From: Salipiger abyssi | Lineage (GTDB): Bacteria; Pseudomonadota; Alphaproteobacteria; Rhodobacterales; Rhodobacteraceae | Direction of reading: 5' to 3' | Length of the DNA: 64,000 bases | NCBI RefSeq assembly: GCF_001975705.1 | Contig: NZ_CP015093.1 | Span: 3,666,501-3,730,500 of the forward strand | Part shown: positions 53,087-62,401 of the stretch, piece by piece | Position numbering within the stretch: position 1 is the stretch's first letter | Layout: each line of letters begins with the position of its first letter | The notes under the pieces: generated by a model | Database searches by the model: none | What the model was told of the DNA's origin: nothing | The model's input: the letters and a program-made list of their open reading frames with translations, nothing else | Program-made: the position numbers and the translations under genes

Positions 53087-55450
53087 ATGACCAACGGGCT
53101 TTGGGGAAACCGTTCCCCGCGTTTTAAGCGCATTTTCAAAACCAGTACCTCGCTCGCGGCGGTTTCTGTCGCGATTTCAATGGCTTTCACGGCGCTTCCG
53201 GAACCGGCAGAGGCACAGACCTTCTCGTTCAGCAATGTCTCGATCGAGGGCAATCAGCGCATCGAGCCGGGCACCATTCTGAGCTATGCCGGCATTGCGC
53301 GCGGCGCCCCCGTCAGCGCCGCCCAGCTCAACGATGCCTATCAGCGTATTTCCGCCTCGGGCCTCTTCGAAACCGTGGAGATCCTGCCGCAGGGCAACAC
53401 GCTGGTGATCCGGGTCGTGGAATACCCGACGATCAACCGCATCGCCTTCGAGGGCAACAGCCGCATGAAGGACGAGGATCTGGCGCAGATCGTGCGGTCG
53501 CAGTCGCGCCGCGTCTACAGCCCGAGCGTCGCCGAGCAGGACGCGCAGTCCATTGCCGAGGCCTATACCCAGCAGGGCCGTGTCTCCGCCCGGGTGACGC
53601 CCAAGCTGATCAAGCGCTCCGAGAACCGCGTCGATCTGGTCTATGAGATCTTCGAGGGCGGCGTGACCGAGATCGAGCGCATCGGTTTCGTCGGCAACGA
53701 CGCCTATTCCGACCGGCGCCTGCGCCGGGTGCTGGAAACCAAGCAGGCCGGCCTGCTGCGCGCGATCATCCGCTCCGATACGTTCATCGAGGACCGCATC
53801 GCCTTCGACCGCCAGCTGCTTCAGGATTTCTACGCCTCGCGCGGTTATGTCGATTTCCGCATCACCGGTGTGAATGCCGAGCTGGCCGAGGAGCGCGACG
53901 GCTATTTCGTGACCTTCAATGTCGAGGAAGGGCAGCAGTTCTCCTTCGGCGACGTGACGGTGTCGTCCGATCTGGCCGAGGTCGATCCCGAGCTGTTCCA
54001 GAGCGTCGTTAAGCTCAAATCCGGCAAGACCTATTCGCCCTCGCTGGTCGAGAACGAGATCGCCCGGCTTGAGCGGCTCGCCGTGCAGGAGGGGCTGAAC
54101 TTCGTCCGCGTCGACCCGCGTGTCACCCGCAACGACCGCGACCTGACGCTCGATGTGGAATTCATGCTCACCCGTGGCCCGCGCGTCTTTGTCGAACGCA
54201 TCGACATCGAGGGCAACACCACCACGCTCGACCGCGTGGTGCGCCGCCAGTTCGACACCGCAGAGGGCGACCCGTTCAATCCGCGTGCCATTCGCGAGGC
54301 TGCGGAACGCATCCGGGCGCTGGGATATTTCGCCGACGCCAATGTCGAGGCCCGCGAAGGCACCACGCCGCAGCAGGTGGTGATCGACGTGAATGTCGAT
54401 GAACAGCCCACCGGCGCCATCGGTTTCGGTGGCTCCTATTCGACAACCAGCGGCTTCGGCGCGGCGATCTCCTTCCGCGAGACCAACTTTCTGGGCCGCG
54501 GCCAGATCCTCTCGCTGGGCATCAACACCGCCTCCTCGGCGTCGAGCTACAATTTCAACTTTGTCGAGCCGGCCTTCCTGGGCCGTGACGTCGCCTTCGG
54601 TCTCGCACTCGGGTATACCGAGACGGACAACGAATACGCCGAGTTCGACACAGCCGAGGGCGAGTTCCGCCCCAGCTTCAGCTTTCCGATCTCGGAAAAC
54701 AGCCGTCTGAGCCTGCGCTACACCGCGCGGTACACGGATATTTCGAATACCGACGACGACGATGCCGGCCAGGTCATCCGCGCCGAAGAGGAGGATGGCA
54801 GCCGCATCGACAGCAGCATCGGCTATACGTTCAGCTATGACACGCGGCGCACCGGGTTGAACCCGAATGCCGGTGTGCTGCTGGAGTTTGGCCAGGATTT
54901 CGGCGGCGTCGGCGGCGACACCAGCTTCATCAAGACCAACCTGCGCGCGGTCGCGCAGACCAAGGTCTGGAACGAAGAGGTCACGCTGCGCGCCTCTTTC
55001 GAGGCCGGGGCACTGCATTATTCCAGCGGCGAAAGCCGGGTCACCGATCGGTACCTGCTGAGCGATTCCACCATGCGCGGCTTCGAATACGGCGGCATCG
55101 GCCCGCGCGAATACGATTCCACCACCGATGTCGATGACGGCCTTGGCGGCAACTATTTCGCCGTGGCGCGGCTCGAGGCGGAATTCCCCATCGGTCTGCC
55201 TGAGGAATACGGTATCTCTGGCGGTGTCTTCTACGATATCGGCTCGGTCTGGGGGCTGTCGGATTCCACCAAGGATTCGACCACGAACAAGATCCTCTAT
55301 GACGAGTTCAAGGCCCGACAGGTGGTTGGCGTCTCGGTGTTCTGGGACTCTGCCTTCGGCCCGCTGCGGCTGAACTTCTCGCGCCCGGTGCAAAAGGAAG
55401 AGCACGACCGCGAACAGAATTTCAGCCTGTCGATCTCGACCGAGTTCTGA
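53087..55450 (+). CDS. bamA: Outer membrane protein assembly factor BamA
   Basis: A 787-aa outer-membrane protein that inserts beta-barrel proteins. A long N-terminal segment with a signal peptide ends near PAEAQ (about residue 43). Five POTRA domains follow (starting FSFSNVSIEGNQRIEPG, residues about 46-385, with IERIGFVGNDAYSD and VERIDIEGNTTTLDRV among them). The barrel includes GFGGSYSTTSGF and ends in the C-terminal Phe (SISTEF). A TTG ten codons upstream is an alternative start. Placed after rseP and before skp, as in most proteobacteria. Confidence 0.95.
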   Translation: MTNGLWGNRSPRFKRIFKTSTSLAAVSVAISMAFTALPEPAEAQTFSFSNVSIEGNQRIEPGTILSYAGIARGAPVSAAQLNDAYQRISASGLFETVEILPQGNTLVIRVVEYPTINRIAFEGNSRMKDEDLAQIVRSQSRRVYSPSVAEQDAQSIAEAYTQQGRVSARVTPKLIKRSENRVDLVYEIFEGGVTEIERIGFVGNDAYSDRRLRRVLETKQAGLLRAIIRSDTFIEDRIAFDRQLLQDFYASRGYVDFRITGVNAELAEERDGYFVTFNVEEGQQFSFGDVTVSSDLAEVDPELFQSVVKLKSGKTYSPSLVENEIARLERLAVQEGLNFVRVDPRVTRNDRDLTLDVEFMLTRGPRVFVERIDIEGNTTTLDRVVRRQFDTAEGDPFNPRAIREAAERIRALGYFADANVEAREGTTPQQVVIDVNVDEQPTGAIGFGGSYSTTSGFGAAISFRETNFLGRGQILSLGINTASSASSYNFNFVEPAFLGRDVAFGLALGYTETDNEYAEFDTAEGEFRPSFSFPISENSRLSLRYTARYTDISNTDDDDAGQVIRAEEEDGSRIDSSIGYTFSYDTRRTGLNPNAGVLLEFGQDFGGVGGDTSFIKTNLRAVAQTKVWNEEVTLRASFEAGALHYSSGESRVTDRYLLSDSTMRGFEYGGIGPREYDSTTDVDDGLGGNYFAVARLEAEFPIGLPEEYGISGGVFYDIGSVWGLSDSTKDSTTNKILYDEFKARQVVGVSVFWDSAFGPLRLNFSRPVQKEEHDREQNFSLSISTEF

Positions 55451-55451
55451 G

Positions 55452-56054
55452 ATGGCAGGGCTGTTTCGGCTCTGGGCGCTGGCGCTTGGGCTGAGCTTTT
55501 CCTGCGTCGCGGCTGCGGCGCAGGACAGCGTGCAGCCCGGCGTCGTACAGAGCCAGATTCTGACGGTGGAGATCGACCGGCTGTTTGCCGAGAGCGCCTA
55601 TGGCCAGCGCATCACCCGCATGCTCGAGGCCGAAGGCTCTGAGATCGCGGCGGAAAACCGGCGCATCGAGGCAGAGCTTACGGCCGAGGAAAAGGATCTC
55701 ACCGAAAAGCGCGCGACGCTGAGCCCGTCGGAGTTCCGCGCGCTGGCCGAAGCCTTCGACCAGAAGGTGCAGGAGCTGCGCCGCGAGCAGGACACCAAGG
55801 CACGCTCGCTCGGCAATCTCTCGGAAGAGCGCCGCCGCCAGTTCCTCGCCGCCGCCGAGCCGGTGCTGGCGCAGCTCATGCGCGAGGCCGGCGCGGCGGT
55901 GATCCTCGACAAGCGCACGGTGTTCCTGTCCGCCGGGGTGATCGACATCACCGACACAGCCATCGCCAGGATCGACGCCGCCATCGGCGACGGTGCGCCG
56001 CAGGGCGAGACCGGCGGCACGGCCACCGAAGAGGCGCCCGCCGCGCAGGAATAG
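55452..56054 (+). CDS. skp: OmpH/Skp family periplasmic chaperone
   Basis: A 200-aa protein with a Sec signal (cleaved near AAAAQ, residue 24) and then a coiled-coil-rich domain. Features include VEIDRLFAESAYGQRI, a long charged coiled coil (residues 55-130, rich in Glu, Lys and Arg) and the C-terminal beta part VILDKRTVFLSAGVIDITD. It carries unfolded outer-membrane proteins to BamA. It starts 1 nt after the bamA stop. Confidence 0.92.
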   Translation: MAGLFRLWALALGLSFSCVAAAAQDSVQPGVVQSQILTVEIDRLFAESAYGQRITRMLEAEGSEIAAENRRIEAELTAEEKDLTEKRATLSPSEFRALAEAFDQKVQELRREQDTKARSLGNLSEERRRQFLAAAEPVLAQLMREAGAAVILDKRTVFLSAGVIDITDTAIARIDAAIGDGAPQGETGGTATEEAPAAQE

Positions 56055-56150
56055 CGCCCCGCGCGGTGTGGCGGCAGCCACGGCGCAGCTTGCCCCAACG
56101 CCGCGCTATTGCTAGGGACGTCTGCGATAAATGGAGTTGAAAGGCCAAGA

Positions 56151-56612
56151 ATGACCGAGCCCCTGCTTTCCGCGGATATCGATCTTATCCTGCGCATCCT
56201 GCCGCATCGTTACCCGTTCCTGCTGGTGGACCGGGTGGTCGATATCGACGGCTACAAATCCGCGGTCGGCATCAAGAACGTCACGATGAACGAGCCGCAT
56301 TTCCAGGGGCATTTCCCGGGTCAGCCGATCATGCCGGGCGTCACCATCGTCGAGGCGATGGCGCAGACCACAGCGGTGATGGTGGGGGTCGCGCTGGATC
56401 TCGCCGACAAGGATCTCAAGGTCTATTTCATGTCCATCGACAAGTGCAAATTCCGCCGCATGGTGCGCCCCGGCGACCAGCTCCGCATGACGCTCAATAC
56501 GCTGCGCGGGCGCCCTGGCGGCAAGATCTGGAAATTCGGCGGCGTGGCCGAGGTCGATGGCGAGATGGCCACCGAGGTCGAATTCACCGCGATGATGGAC
56601 CTGCCGACGTGA
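56151..56612 (+). CDS. fabZ: 3-hydroxyacyl-[acyl-carrier-protein] dehydratase FabZ
   Basis: A 153-aa hot-dog-fold dehydratase of fatty acid synthesis. Motif [13 protein letters not shown], followed by the catalytic His in [15 protein letters not shown] and Glu in TIVEAMAQ. The start codon was chosen at the family N-terminus ([15 protein letters not shown]), 42 nt inside the longer open frame. Overlaps lpxA by 4 nt (GTGA), coupling fatty acid and lipid A synthesis as is common. Confidence 0.96.
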   Translation: MTEPLLSADIDLILRILPHRYPFLLVDRVVDIDGYKSAVGIKNVTMNEPHFQGHFPGQPIMPGVTIVEAMAQTTAVMVGVALDLADKDLKVYFMSIDKCKFRRMVRPGDQLRMTLNTLRGRPGGKIWKFGGVAEVDGEMATEVEFTAMMDLPT

Positions 56613-57397
56613 CCCAGCCGGAGATCCATCCCAGCGCCTATGTCGAAGAGGGTGCGCAGATCGGCGACGGCTGCCGCATCGGCCCGTTCTGCCATGTCGG
56701 TCCGCAGGCCGTCCTGGGCAAAGGCGTCGAGCTGAAATCGCATGTGGTGGTCACCGGCGAGACCGAGATCGGCGACGAGACGATCATCTTTCCGTTTTCG
56801 GTGATCGGAGAGATCCCGCAGGATCTCAAGTTCAAGGGCGAAAAGACCCGTCTGGTGATCGGCAAGCGCAACCGCATCCGCGAGCATGTCACCATGAACT
56901 GCGGCACCGAGGGTGGCGGCGGCGTCACCCGCGTCGGCGACGACGGGCTGTTCATGGCGGGCTGCCATGTGGCGCATGACGCGCAGGTGGGCGACCGGGT
57001 GATCCTGGTCAACCACGCATCGGTCGCCGGCCATTGCGTGCTCGAGGACGACGTGATCGTCGGCGGTCTTTCCGGCGTGCACCAATGGGTGCGCATCGGG
57101 CGCGGCGCGATCATCGGCGCAGTCACCATGGTGACCAACGACGTCATTCCCTACGGTCTGGTACAGGCGCCGCGCGGCAAGCTCGACGGGCTGAACCTCG
57201 TCGGCCTCAAGCGCAAGGGCGTCAGCCGCAGCGACATCACCGCGCTGCGCGCCGCCTTCCAGATGCTGGCACAGGGCGAGGGCGCCTTTGCCGACCGCGC
57301 CAGACGGCTCGGCGACGAGACCCAGAGCGCCTATGTGCGCGAGATCGTCGCCTTCATCCTCGGCGACAGCGACCGCCACTTCCTGACGCCGGGCTGA
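56609..57397 (+). CDS. lpxA: Acyl-ACP:UDP-N-acetylglucosamine O-acyltransferase LpxA
   Basis: A 262-aa left-handed beta-helix enzyme, the first step of lipid A synthesis. GTG start. Hexapeptide repeats run from [14 protein letters not shown] to [13 protein letters not shown]; catalytic His is in [14 protein letters not shown]. The C-terminal helical domain starts after [10 protein letters not shown]. The GTGA overlap with fabZ fixes the start. The genuine substrate chain length cannot be told. Confidence 0.96.
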   Translation: MTQPEIHPSAYVEEGAQIGDGCRIGPFCHVGPQAVLGKGVELKSHVVVTGETEIGDETIIFPFSVIGEIPQDLKFKGEKTRLVIGKRNRIREHVTMNCGTEGGGGVTRVGDDGLFMAGCHVAHDAQVGDRVILVNHASVAGHCVLEDDVIVGGLSGVHQWVRIGRGAIIGAVTMVTNDVIPYGLVQAPRGKLDGLNLVGLKRKGVSRSDITALRAAFQMLAQGEGAFADRARRLGDETQSAYVREIVAFILGDSDRHFLTPG

Positions 57398-57402
57398 GCC
57401 CG

Positions 57403-58191
57403 GTGCTGGCGCTGATCGCCGGGCAGGGCGCCCTGCCGCGCGCGGTGGCCGAGGCCGCGCCCGAGCCGCCGCTGATCTGCGCGCTGGAGCCCTACCGCCC
57501 CGAGGGGCTCGACGTGGACAAGAGCTTCCGCATCGAGCGTCTGGGCGGCTTCCTGCACTGGCTGAAGGCGCGCGGCGTCACGCGGATCTGCATGTGCGGC
57601 CGGGTGCGCCGCCCCGAGATCCGGTTCACGCGGCTCGACTGGCGCACGGCGCTGATGCTGCCCGCCATCCGCCGCGCGATCCGGCGCGGCGATGACGGCG
57701 CGCTGCGCATCGTCATCAGCCTGCTCGAAGAGGCGGGATTCGAGGTGGTGGGCGCGCATGAGGTGGCGCCGGCGCTGCTGATGCCGGAGGGCGTGGCGAC
57801 CCGCGCGCAGCCGGGGCCGGATCTGGCGCGCGACATAGCGCTGGCCGACCGGATCAGCGTCGATCAGGGCCGCGCCGATCTCGGCCAGGCCTGCGTGATC
57901 CGTGAGGGTCGCGTGGTGGTGCAGGAAGACGATGCCGGCACCGACGCCATGCTGGCGCGCCTGCCCGAAGCCGCCCCCGGCACCGGCGGCATTCTCTTCA
58001 AGGGGCCGAAATTCCGCCAGGAGCGCCGCGCCGATCTGCCGGTGATCGGGCCGAATACCGCCAAAGGCGCCATTCGCGCCGGGCTTTCCGGCATCGTCAT
58101 CGACGCGCGCGGGGTCATGGTGCTCGACCGGCCCGCGCTGCTCCGCCGGCTGGATGAGGCCGGTCTCTTTCTTCTGGCACGGAAGGTCTGA
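57403..58191 (+). CDS. lpxI: UDP-2,3-diacylglucosamine diphosphatase LpxI
   Basis: A 262-aa enzyme that replaces LpxH in alphaproteobacteria, splitting UDP-2,3-diacylglucosamine to lipid X. GTG start 5 nt after lpxA. Family sequence includes ALIAGQGALPRAVAEAA, SFRIERLGGFLHWLK, VCIREGRVVV-type strand (seen as CVIREGRVVVQED), GTDAMLARL and IDARGVMVLDRPAL. Lies between lpxA and lpxB, where LpxI is expected in this order. Confidence 0.94.
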   Translation: MLALIAGQGALPRAVAEAAPEPPLICALEPYRPEGLDVDKSFRIERLGGFLHWLKARGVTRICMCGRVRRPEIRFTRLDWRTALMLPAIRRAIRRGDDGALRIVISLLEEAGFEVVGAHEVAPALLMPEGVATRAQPGPDLARDIALADRISVDQGRADLGQACVIREGRVVVQEDDAGTDAMLARLPEAAPGTGGILFKGPKFRQERRADLPVIGPNTAKGAIRAGLSGIVIDARGVMVLDRPALLRRLDEAGLFLLARKV

Positions 58192-58194
58192 CCC

Positions 58195-59355
58195 ATGCAT
58201 GTCTTCGTGATCGCGGGCGAGCCTTCGGGCGACAGGCTGGGGGCTGCGCTGATGGCCGGGCTCAGGGGCAGGGTGCCCGATATCCGCTTCACCGGCATCG
58301 GCGGCGAGCGCATGCTGGGCGAGGGGCTCGACAGCCTGTTTCCCATGGACGAGATCTCGATCATGGGCATCGCCGAGATCCTTGCGCAATACCGCCACCT
58401 CAAGCGCCGCATCCGCGAGACCGCCGAGGCGGTGATCGCCGCAAAGCCCGATGTGTTGGTCACCGTCGATCTGCCGGAATTCTCGCTGCGCGTGGCCAAG
58501 CTGGTCAAGGCGCGCTCCGATATCCGCGTGGTGCATTACGTGGCGCCCACGGTCTGGGCTTGGCGCCCGGGGCGTGCGGCAAAGATGGCGCGTCATGTGG
58601 ATCAGGTGCTGGCGCTGCTGCCGTTCGAGCCGCCCTATATGCAGGCTGCCGGCATGCGCTGCGATTTTGTCGGCCACCCGGTGGTGACCGACCCGCAGGC
58701 GAGCGCCGCCGAGGTGGCGGCGTTCCGCGCCCGCCACGGGCTGGGCGAGGCGCCGCTGGCGCTGATGCTGCCGGGCTCTCGGCGCTCCGAGGTGACGCGG
58801 CTGGCGCCGGTCTTCGGCGAGGTCGCCGCGCGGCTGCACCGCGACCGCCCCGATCTGCGGTTGGTGCTCCCGGCGGCGGCGGCGGTGGCGGGGCTGGTGC
58901 GCGAGCTCTGCGCCGGCTGGCCGGGCGCACCGCTGATCCTCGATCCCGCGCGCCTGGGCGACGCGATGGCGACAGAGAAACGCGCGGCCTTTGCCGCCGC
59001 GGATGTGGCGCTGGCGGCCTCCGGCACGGTCTCGCTGGAGCTGGCGGCGGCGGGCACGCCGATGGTGGTGGCCTACGATATGGGCTTTCTGTCGCGCCAG
59101 ATCATCGGGCGGCTGCTGCGCGTCGACACGGTGACGCTGGTCAATCTGGTCTCCGAGACCCGCGCGGTGCCGGAATTCATCGGCGAGGCCTGCCGCCCCG
59201 ATCCCATCGCAAAGGCGCTGCTAGGCGTGCTCGACGCGCCGCAGGAGCAGGCCCGCGCCATGCAGCTCACCATGGAGCGGCTCGGACGCGGCGGCCCGCC
59301 GCCGGGCGAACGCGCCGCCGACGCGGTACTCTCCGGCCTCGCAAACGCGACCTGA
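58195..59355 (+). CDS. lpxB: Lipid-A-disaccharide synthase LpxB
   Basis: A 386-aa glycosyltransferase (GT19) that joins UDP-diacylglucosamine with lipid X. Family features: FVIAGEPSGDRLGAALM, FTGIGGERMLGEGL, VLVTVDLPEFSLRVA, VAPTVWAWRPGRAAKM, LPGSRRSEV and, late, GTVSLELAAAGTPMVVAY. ATG 3 nt after lpxI. Last gene of the envelope block; a terminator follows. Confidence 0.96.
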   Translation: MHVFVIAGEPSGDRLGAALMAGLRGRVPDIRFTGIGGERMLGEGLDSLFPMDEISIMGIAEILAQYRHLKRRIRETAEAVIAAKPDVLVTVDLPEFSLRVAKLVKARSDIRVVHYVAPTVWAWRPGRAAKMARHVDQVLALLPFEPPYMQAAGMRCDFVGHPVVTDPQASAAEVAAFRARHGLGEAPLALMLPGSRRSEVTRLAPVFGEVAARLHRDRPDLRLVLPAAAAVAGLVRELCAGWPGAPLILDPARLGDAMATEKRAAFAAADVALAASGTVSLELAAAGTPMVVAYDMGFLSRQIIGRLLRVDTVTLVNLVSETRAVPEFIGEACRPDPIAKALLGVLDAPQEQARAMQLTMERLGRGGPPPGERAADAVLSGLANAT

Positions 59356-59363
59356 CCGAAAAA

Positions 59364-59391
59364 GGCGCGGCCCCTTATGAGGTGCCGCGCC
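59364..59391. terminator. Bidirectional terminator between lpxB and purU
   Basis: GGCGCGG...CCGCGCC stem with inner CCTT/AGG pairing. On the minus strand it is followed by a TTTTT run. Genes on both sides converge on it. Confidence 0.75.
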
Positions 59392-59396
59392 CGCAT

Positions 59397-59418
59397 CTTC
59401 ATCTTTCTGCAAATACTC
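59397..59418 (-). repeat. Dispersed 22-nt 3'-UTR repeat, copy 4
   Basis: On the minus strand GAGTATTT, then GCAG, then AAAGATGAAG. It sits 25 nt downstream of the purU stop, in the orientation of purU, between that stop and the terminator hairpin. Confidence 0.8.
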
Positions 59419-59443
59419 AACCCCGGCGCCGCAGGCGCCGCGC

Positions 59444-60328
59444 TCAGCCCATGCGCTCGGAGGCGTAGCTGCCCGGCGAGGCCGGGAACACCACCGTCTT
59501 GTTGCCGTTCAGGAACACCCGCCGGTGGATATGCGCGTGGATCGCCCGGGCCAGCACCGAGGCCTCCACATCGCGCCCCAGCGACACGTAATCCTCGGGC
59601 GACTGCGCATGCGTCACCCGCACCGTGTCCTGCTCGATGATCGGGCCTTCGTCGAGATCGGCGGTCACGTAATGCGACGTCGCGCCGATGAGCTTCACCC
59701 CCCGCTCGAACGCCTGCTTGTACGGGTTCGCGCCCTTGAAGGACGGCAGGAAGGAGTGGTGGATATTGATGATCCGTCCCGACATCTTCTGACACATTTC
59801 ATCCGAGAGGATCTGCATGTAGCGCGCAAGCACCACCAGCTCGGCGCCGGTTTCCTCGACCACCTCCATGATGCGGCGCTCGGCCTGCGGCTTGTTCTCC
59901 TTGGTGACCTTGATGCAGTGGAAGGGGATGTCGTGGTTCACCACCACCTTCTGATAGTCCATGTGGTTCGAGATCACCGCCACGATGTCGATCGGCAGCG
60001 CGCCGATGCGCCAGCGATAGAGCAGGTCGTTGAGACAATGGCCGAAGCGCGAGACCATGATGATGACCTTCATCTTCTGGCTCTCGTCGTGGAAGGCGTA
60101 GTCCATGCCCAGCGTCCCGGCGACATCGGCAAAGGCGCTCTCCAGCATGGCGAGATCGGCACCGGTCTCGCTCTGGAAGCTCACCCGCATGAAGAAATTG
60201 CCGGTCTCCAGATCGTCGAACTGGGCGCTGTCGGTGATATTGCAGCCCTGTTCGGCGAGGAACGTGGCGATGGCGGCCACGATGCCGCGGGTCGAAGGGC
60301 ATTTGACGGTCAGGGCGTAGGAGCTCAT
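59444..60328 (-). CDS. purU: Formyltetrahydrofolate deformylase
   Basis: A 294-aa enzyme releasing formate from 10-formyltetrahydrofolate, which balances one-carbon pools. An N-terminal ACT domain (residues 3-85, ALTVKCPSTRGIVAAIATF) is followed by the formyltransferase fold with INIHHSFLPSFKGANPY (catalytic His) and TSHYVTADLDEGPIIEQD (catalytic Asp). The start at MSSYALTV is at the usual N-terminus; longer reading adds a non-family tail. Divergent from the GH13 gene. Confidence 0.95.
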   Translation of the reverse strand: MSSYALTVKCPSTRGIVAAIATFLAEQGCNITDSAQFDDLETGNFFMRVSFQSETGADLAMLESAFADVAGTLGMDYAFHDESQKMKVIIMVSRFGHCLNDLLYRWRIGALPIDIVAVISNHMDYQKVVVNHDIPFHCIKVTKENKPQAERRIMEVVEETGAELVVLARYMQILSDEMCQKMSGRIINIHHSFLPSFKGANPYKQAFERGVKLIGATSHYVTADLDEGPIIEQDTVRVTHAQSPEDYVSLGRDVEASVLARAIHAHIHRRVFLNGNKTVVFPASPGSYASERMG

Positions 60329-60506
60329 CCGGCGGATCCTGTAAAAGGGTGGGTTGTCGCTGCGGGTCTGGGTGGCGCGCGCGGCGTCCGGCGTCAAGCC
60401 CGCTCTCTGCCTCTAGCCGGTATTCCGCGCAGCGCGCGGCCCGGGCGCGACCTGATCCGGTCAGCCAGCGACATGCTGCACCGCAACGGCGGGGTGACGG
60501 GGACAT

Positions 60507-60528
60507 TTGACTTGTGAAAGCGCTTTGA
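60507..60528 (+). promoter_or_regulatory. LacI-family operator and -35 upstream of the GH13 gene
   Basis: TGAAAGCGCTTTGA (60515-60528) is one base from the LacI/GalR-type palindrome TGAAAnCGnTTTCA and contains the perfect core AAAGCGCTTT. It starts 2 nt after a -35-like TTGACT (60507-60512), so it would lie in the promoter spacer. The remaining 60329-60640 region, 312 nt, holds nothing else recognised. Confidence 0.55.
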
Positions 60529-60640
60529 ACGTCTTAACCGGAAAGGAGCGGCTTGCCGCAAAAGGGTCGCGGGGGCAAAATTCTCCGCCTCGCCGGGCCG
60601 AGCGGCCTCCGTCAGACCACCCTACGCCAAAAGAGATTTC

Positions 60641-62374
60641 ATGACCGAGAGCTCCTTCAGCGCCAGATTGTCCGAACTGCTCCGCTTCATCTATCCCGAG
60701 CTGGACGCCCATATTCTCACCAGCCAGGTGATCGAGGCGTTCTGGCCCGAAGAGAAGCACCGCCGCAAACAGCCGCGCAAGCCGGGCAACAATCTCTGGA
60801 CGCAGAACGACGCGGTGCTGATCACCTATGGCGACAGCCTGATCGACGGTTTTCACAAGCCGCTCGACCTGATGCATGATTTCCTGCTCACCCATATGAA
60901 GGGCGTGGTGAACGGGGTGCATATCCTGCCGTTCTTTCCCTTCACCTCCGATGACGGGTTCGCGGTCACCGATTACCGCAAGGTGAATCCGCAGCTCGGC
61001 GAATGGTCGGACATCACCCGCATCAGCTCCGAATTCCACCTGATGTCGGATCTGGTGCTGAACCACGTTTCCAGCCAGGGGGTGTGGTTCAACGCCTACC
61101 GGCAGGGGCAGGCGCCCTATGACAAGTTCTTTTTCGAGGCCGATCCGTCCGACGATGTCTCGATGGTGGTGCGCCCGCGCACCACGCCGCTCCTGCAGGA
61201 GGTCGAGACGGCGATGGGCACCCGGTATGTCTGGTGCACCTTCAGCCACGACCAGATCGACCTGGATTTCCGCAATCCCGAGGTGCTGTTGGAGATCATT
61301 CGCATCATCCGGCTGCATATCGACATGGGGGTGCGGATCATCCGGCTGGATGCGGTGGCCTTCCTGTGGAAGCAGCTCGGCACCAACTGCATCCACCTGC
61401 CGCAGACCCATGCGGTGATCCAGCTCATGCGGCTGCTGATGGATTACACCACCGAGACGGTGATCCTGCTGACCGAGACCAATGTGCCCAAGGCCGAGAA
61501 CCTCAGCTATTTCGGCCGGCGCAACGAGGCGCATGTGGTCTACAACTTCCCGCTGCCGCCGCTGATCCTGCACGCGATGATGTCGGGCAGCGCGAAATAC
61601 CTGATCGACTGGCAGCGCACCATGCCACCGGCGCCGCTGGGCTGTGCCTATCTCAACTTCACCGCCAGCCATGACGGCATCGGCATGCGCCCCGCCGAGG
61701 GGCTGCTGCCGCCGCCCGAGATCGGCCAGGTGATCGACACGATACGCGAGATCGGCGGGCTGGTCTCGATGCGCTCGCTGCCCGGTGGCGGCGAGGCGCC
61801 CTATGAGCTCAACTGCTCGTATTTCGAGGCGATGGGGCGCACCTTCCAGGGCGCCGACGATCATCACTTCGCGCGCTTCCTCTGCTCGCAGACCATCATG
61901 ATGTCGCTGGAGGGGATCCCGGCCTTCTACATCCATTCCATGCTGGCCACGCCCAACGATCTCGAGGCGGTGGAGCGGCGCGGCATGAACCGGGCGATCA
62001 ACCGCCACCGCTGGAACTATCCCGAGCTTCAGGAGCGGCTCGCCGATCCGGAAAGCTTGCACGCACGGGTGCTGGCGGCGCTGTCGGAGCGGCTGAAGCT
62101 GCGCGCCGAGCAGCCGGGCTTTCACCCCAACGCGACGCAGTTCACGCTGAATCTCGACCAGCGCATCTTTGGCCTCTGGCGTCAGTCGCTCGACCGCGCG
62201 CAGTCGATCTTTGCGCTGCACAATGTCAGCGGCGAGACGATCGAGATCCCGGCGGGCGATCTCAACCTGATCGCCGACGAGAAGTGGGTCGACCTTTTGA
62301 GCGGCGAAGAGGTCACGGCAGGCGCGGTGGAGATGGCACCCTATCAGTGCCGCTGGATCACCAACTTGGTCTGA
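60641..62374 (+). CDS. GH13 family glycoside phosphorylase (sucrose/glucosylglycerate phosphorylase-like, subfamily 18)
   Basis: A 577-aa (beta/alpha)8 enzyme. The catalytic nucleophile is Asp237 (RIIRLDAVAFLWK) and the acid/base is Glu279 (LLTETNVP); a transition-state Asp is in TASHDGIGMRP. The start HILPFFPFTSDDGFAVTDY is typical of subfamily GH13_18, whose members split sucrose, glucosylglycerol or glucosylglycerate with phosphate. No signal peptide, so cytoplasmic. No sugar transporter is next to it. A LacI-type operator upstream suggests sugar induction. The exact substrate cannot be read from sequence. Confidence 0.82.
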   Translation: MTESSFSARLSELLRFIYPELDAHILTSQVIEAFWPEEKHRRKQPRKPGNNLWTQNDAVLITYGDSLIDGFHKPLDLMHDFLLTHMKGVVNGVHILPFFPFTSDDGFAVTDYRKVNPQLGEWSDITRISSEFHLMSDLVLNHVSSQGVWFNAYRQGQAPYDKFFFEADPSDDVSMVVRPRTTPLLQEVETAMGTRYVWCTFSHDQIDLDFRNPEVLLEIIRIIRLHIDMGVRIIRLDAVAFLWKQLGTNCIHLPQTHAVIQLMRLLMDYTTETVILLTETNVPKAENLSYFGRRNEAHVVYNFPLPPLILHAMMSGSAKYLIDWQRTMPPAPLGCAYLNFTASHDGIGMRPAEGLLPPPEIGQVIDTIREIGGLVSMRSLPGGGEAPYELNCSYFEAMGRTFQGADDHHFARFLCSQTIMMSLEGIPAFYIHSMLATPNDLEAVERRGMNRAINRHRWNYPELQERLADPESLHARVLAALSERLKLRAEQPGFHPNATQFTLNLDQRIFGLWRQSLDRAQSIFALHNVSGETIEIPAGDLNLIADEKWVDLLSGEEVTAGAVEMAPYQCRWITNLV

Positions 62375-62381
62375 CTCGTCA

Positions 62382-62401
62382 GGCGGTGCCGCATTTCCGC
62401 C
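62382..62401 (+). terminator. Weak terminator after the GH13 gene
   Basis: GGCGG and CCGCC arms (extending to AGGCGG/CCGCCT) with a 10-nt loop, followed by TTTCT. Confidence 0.4.
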
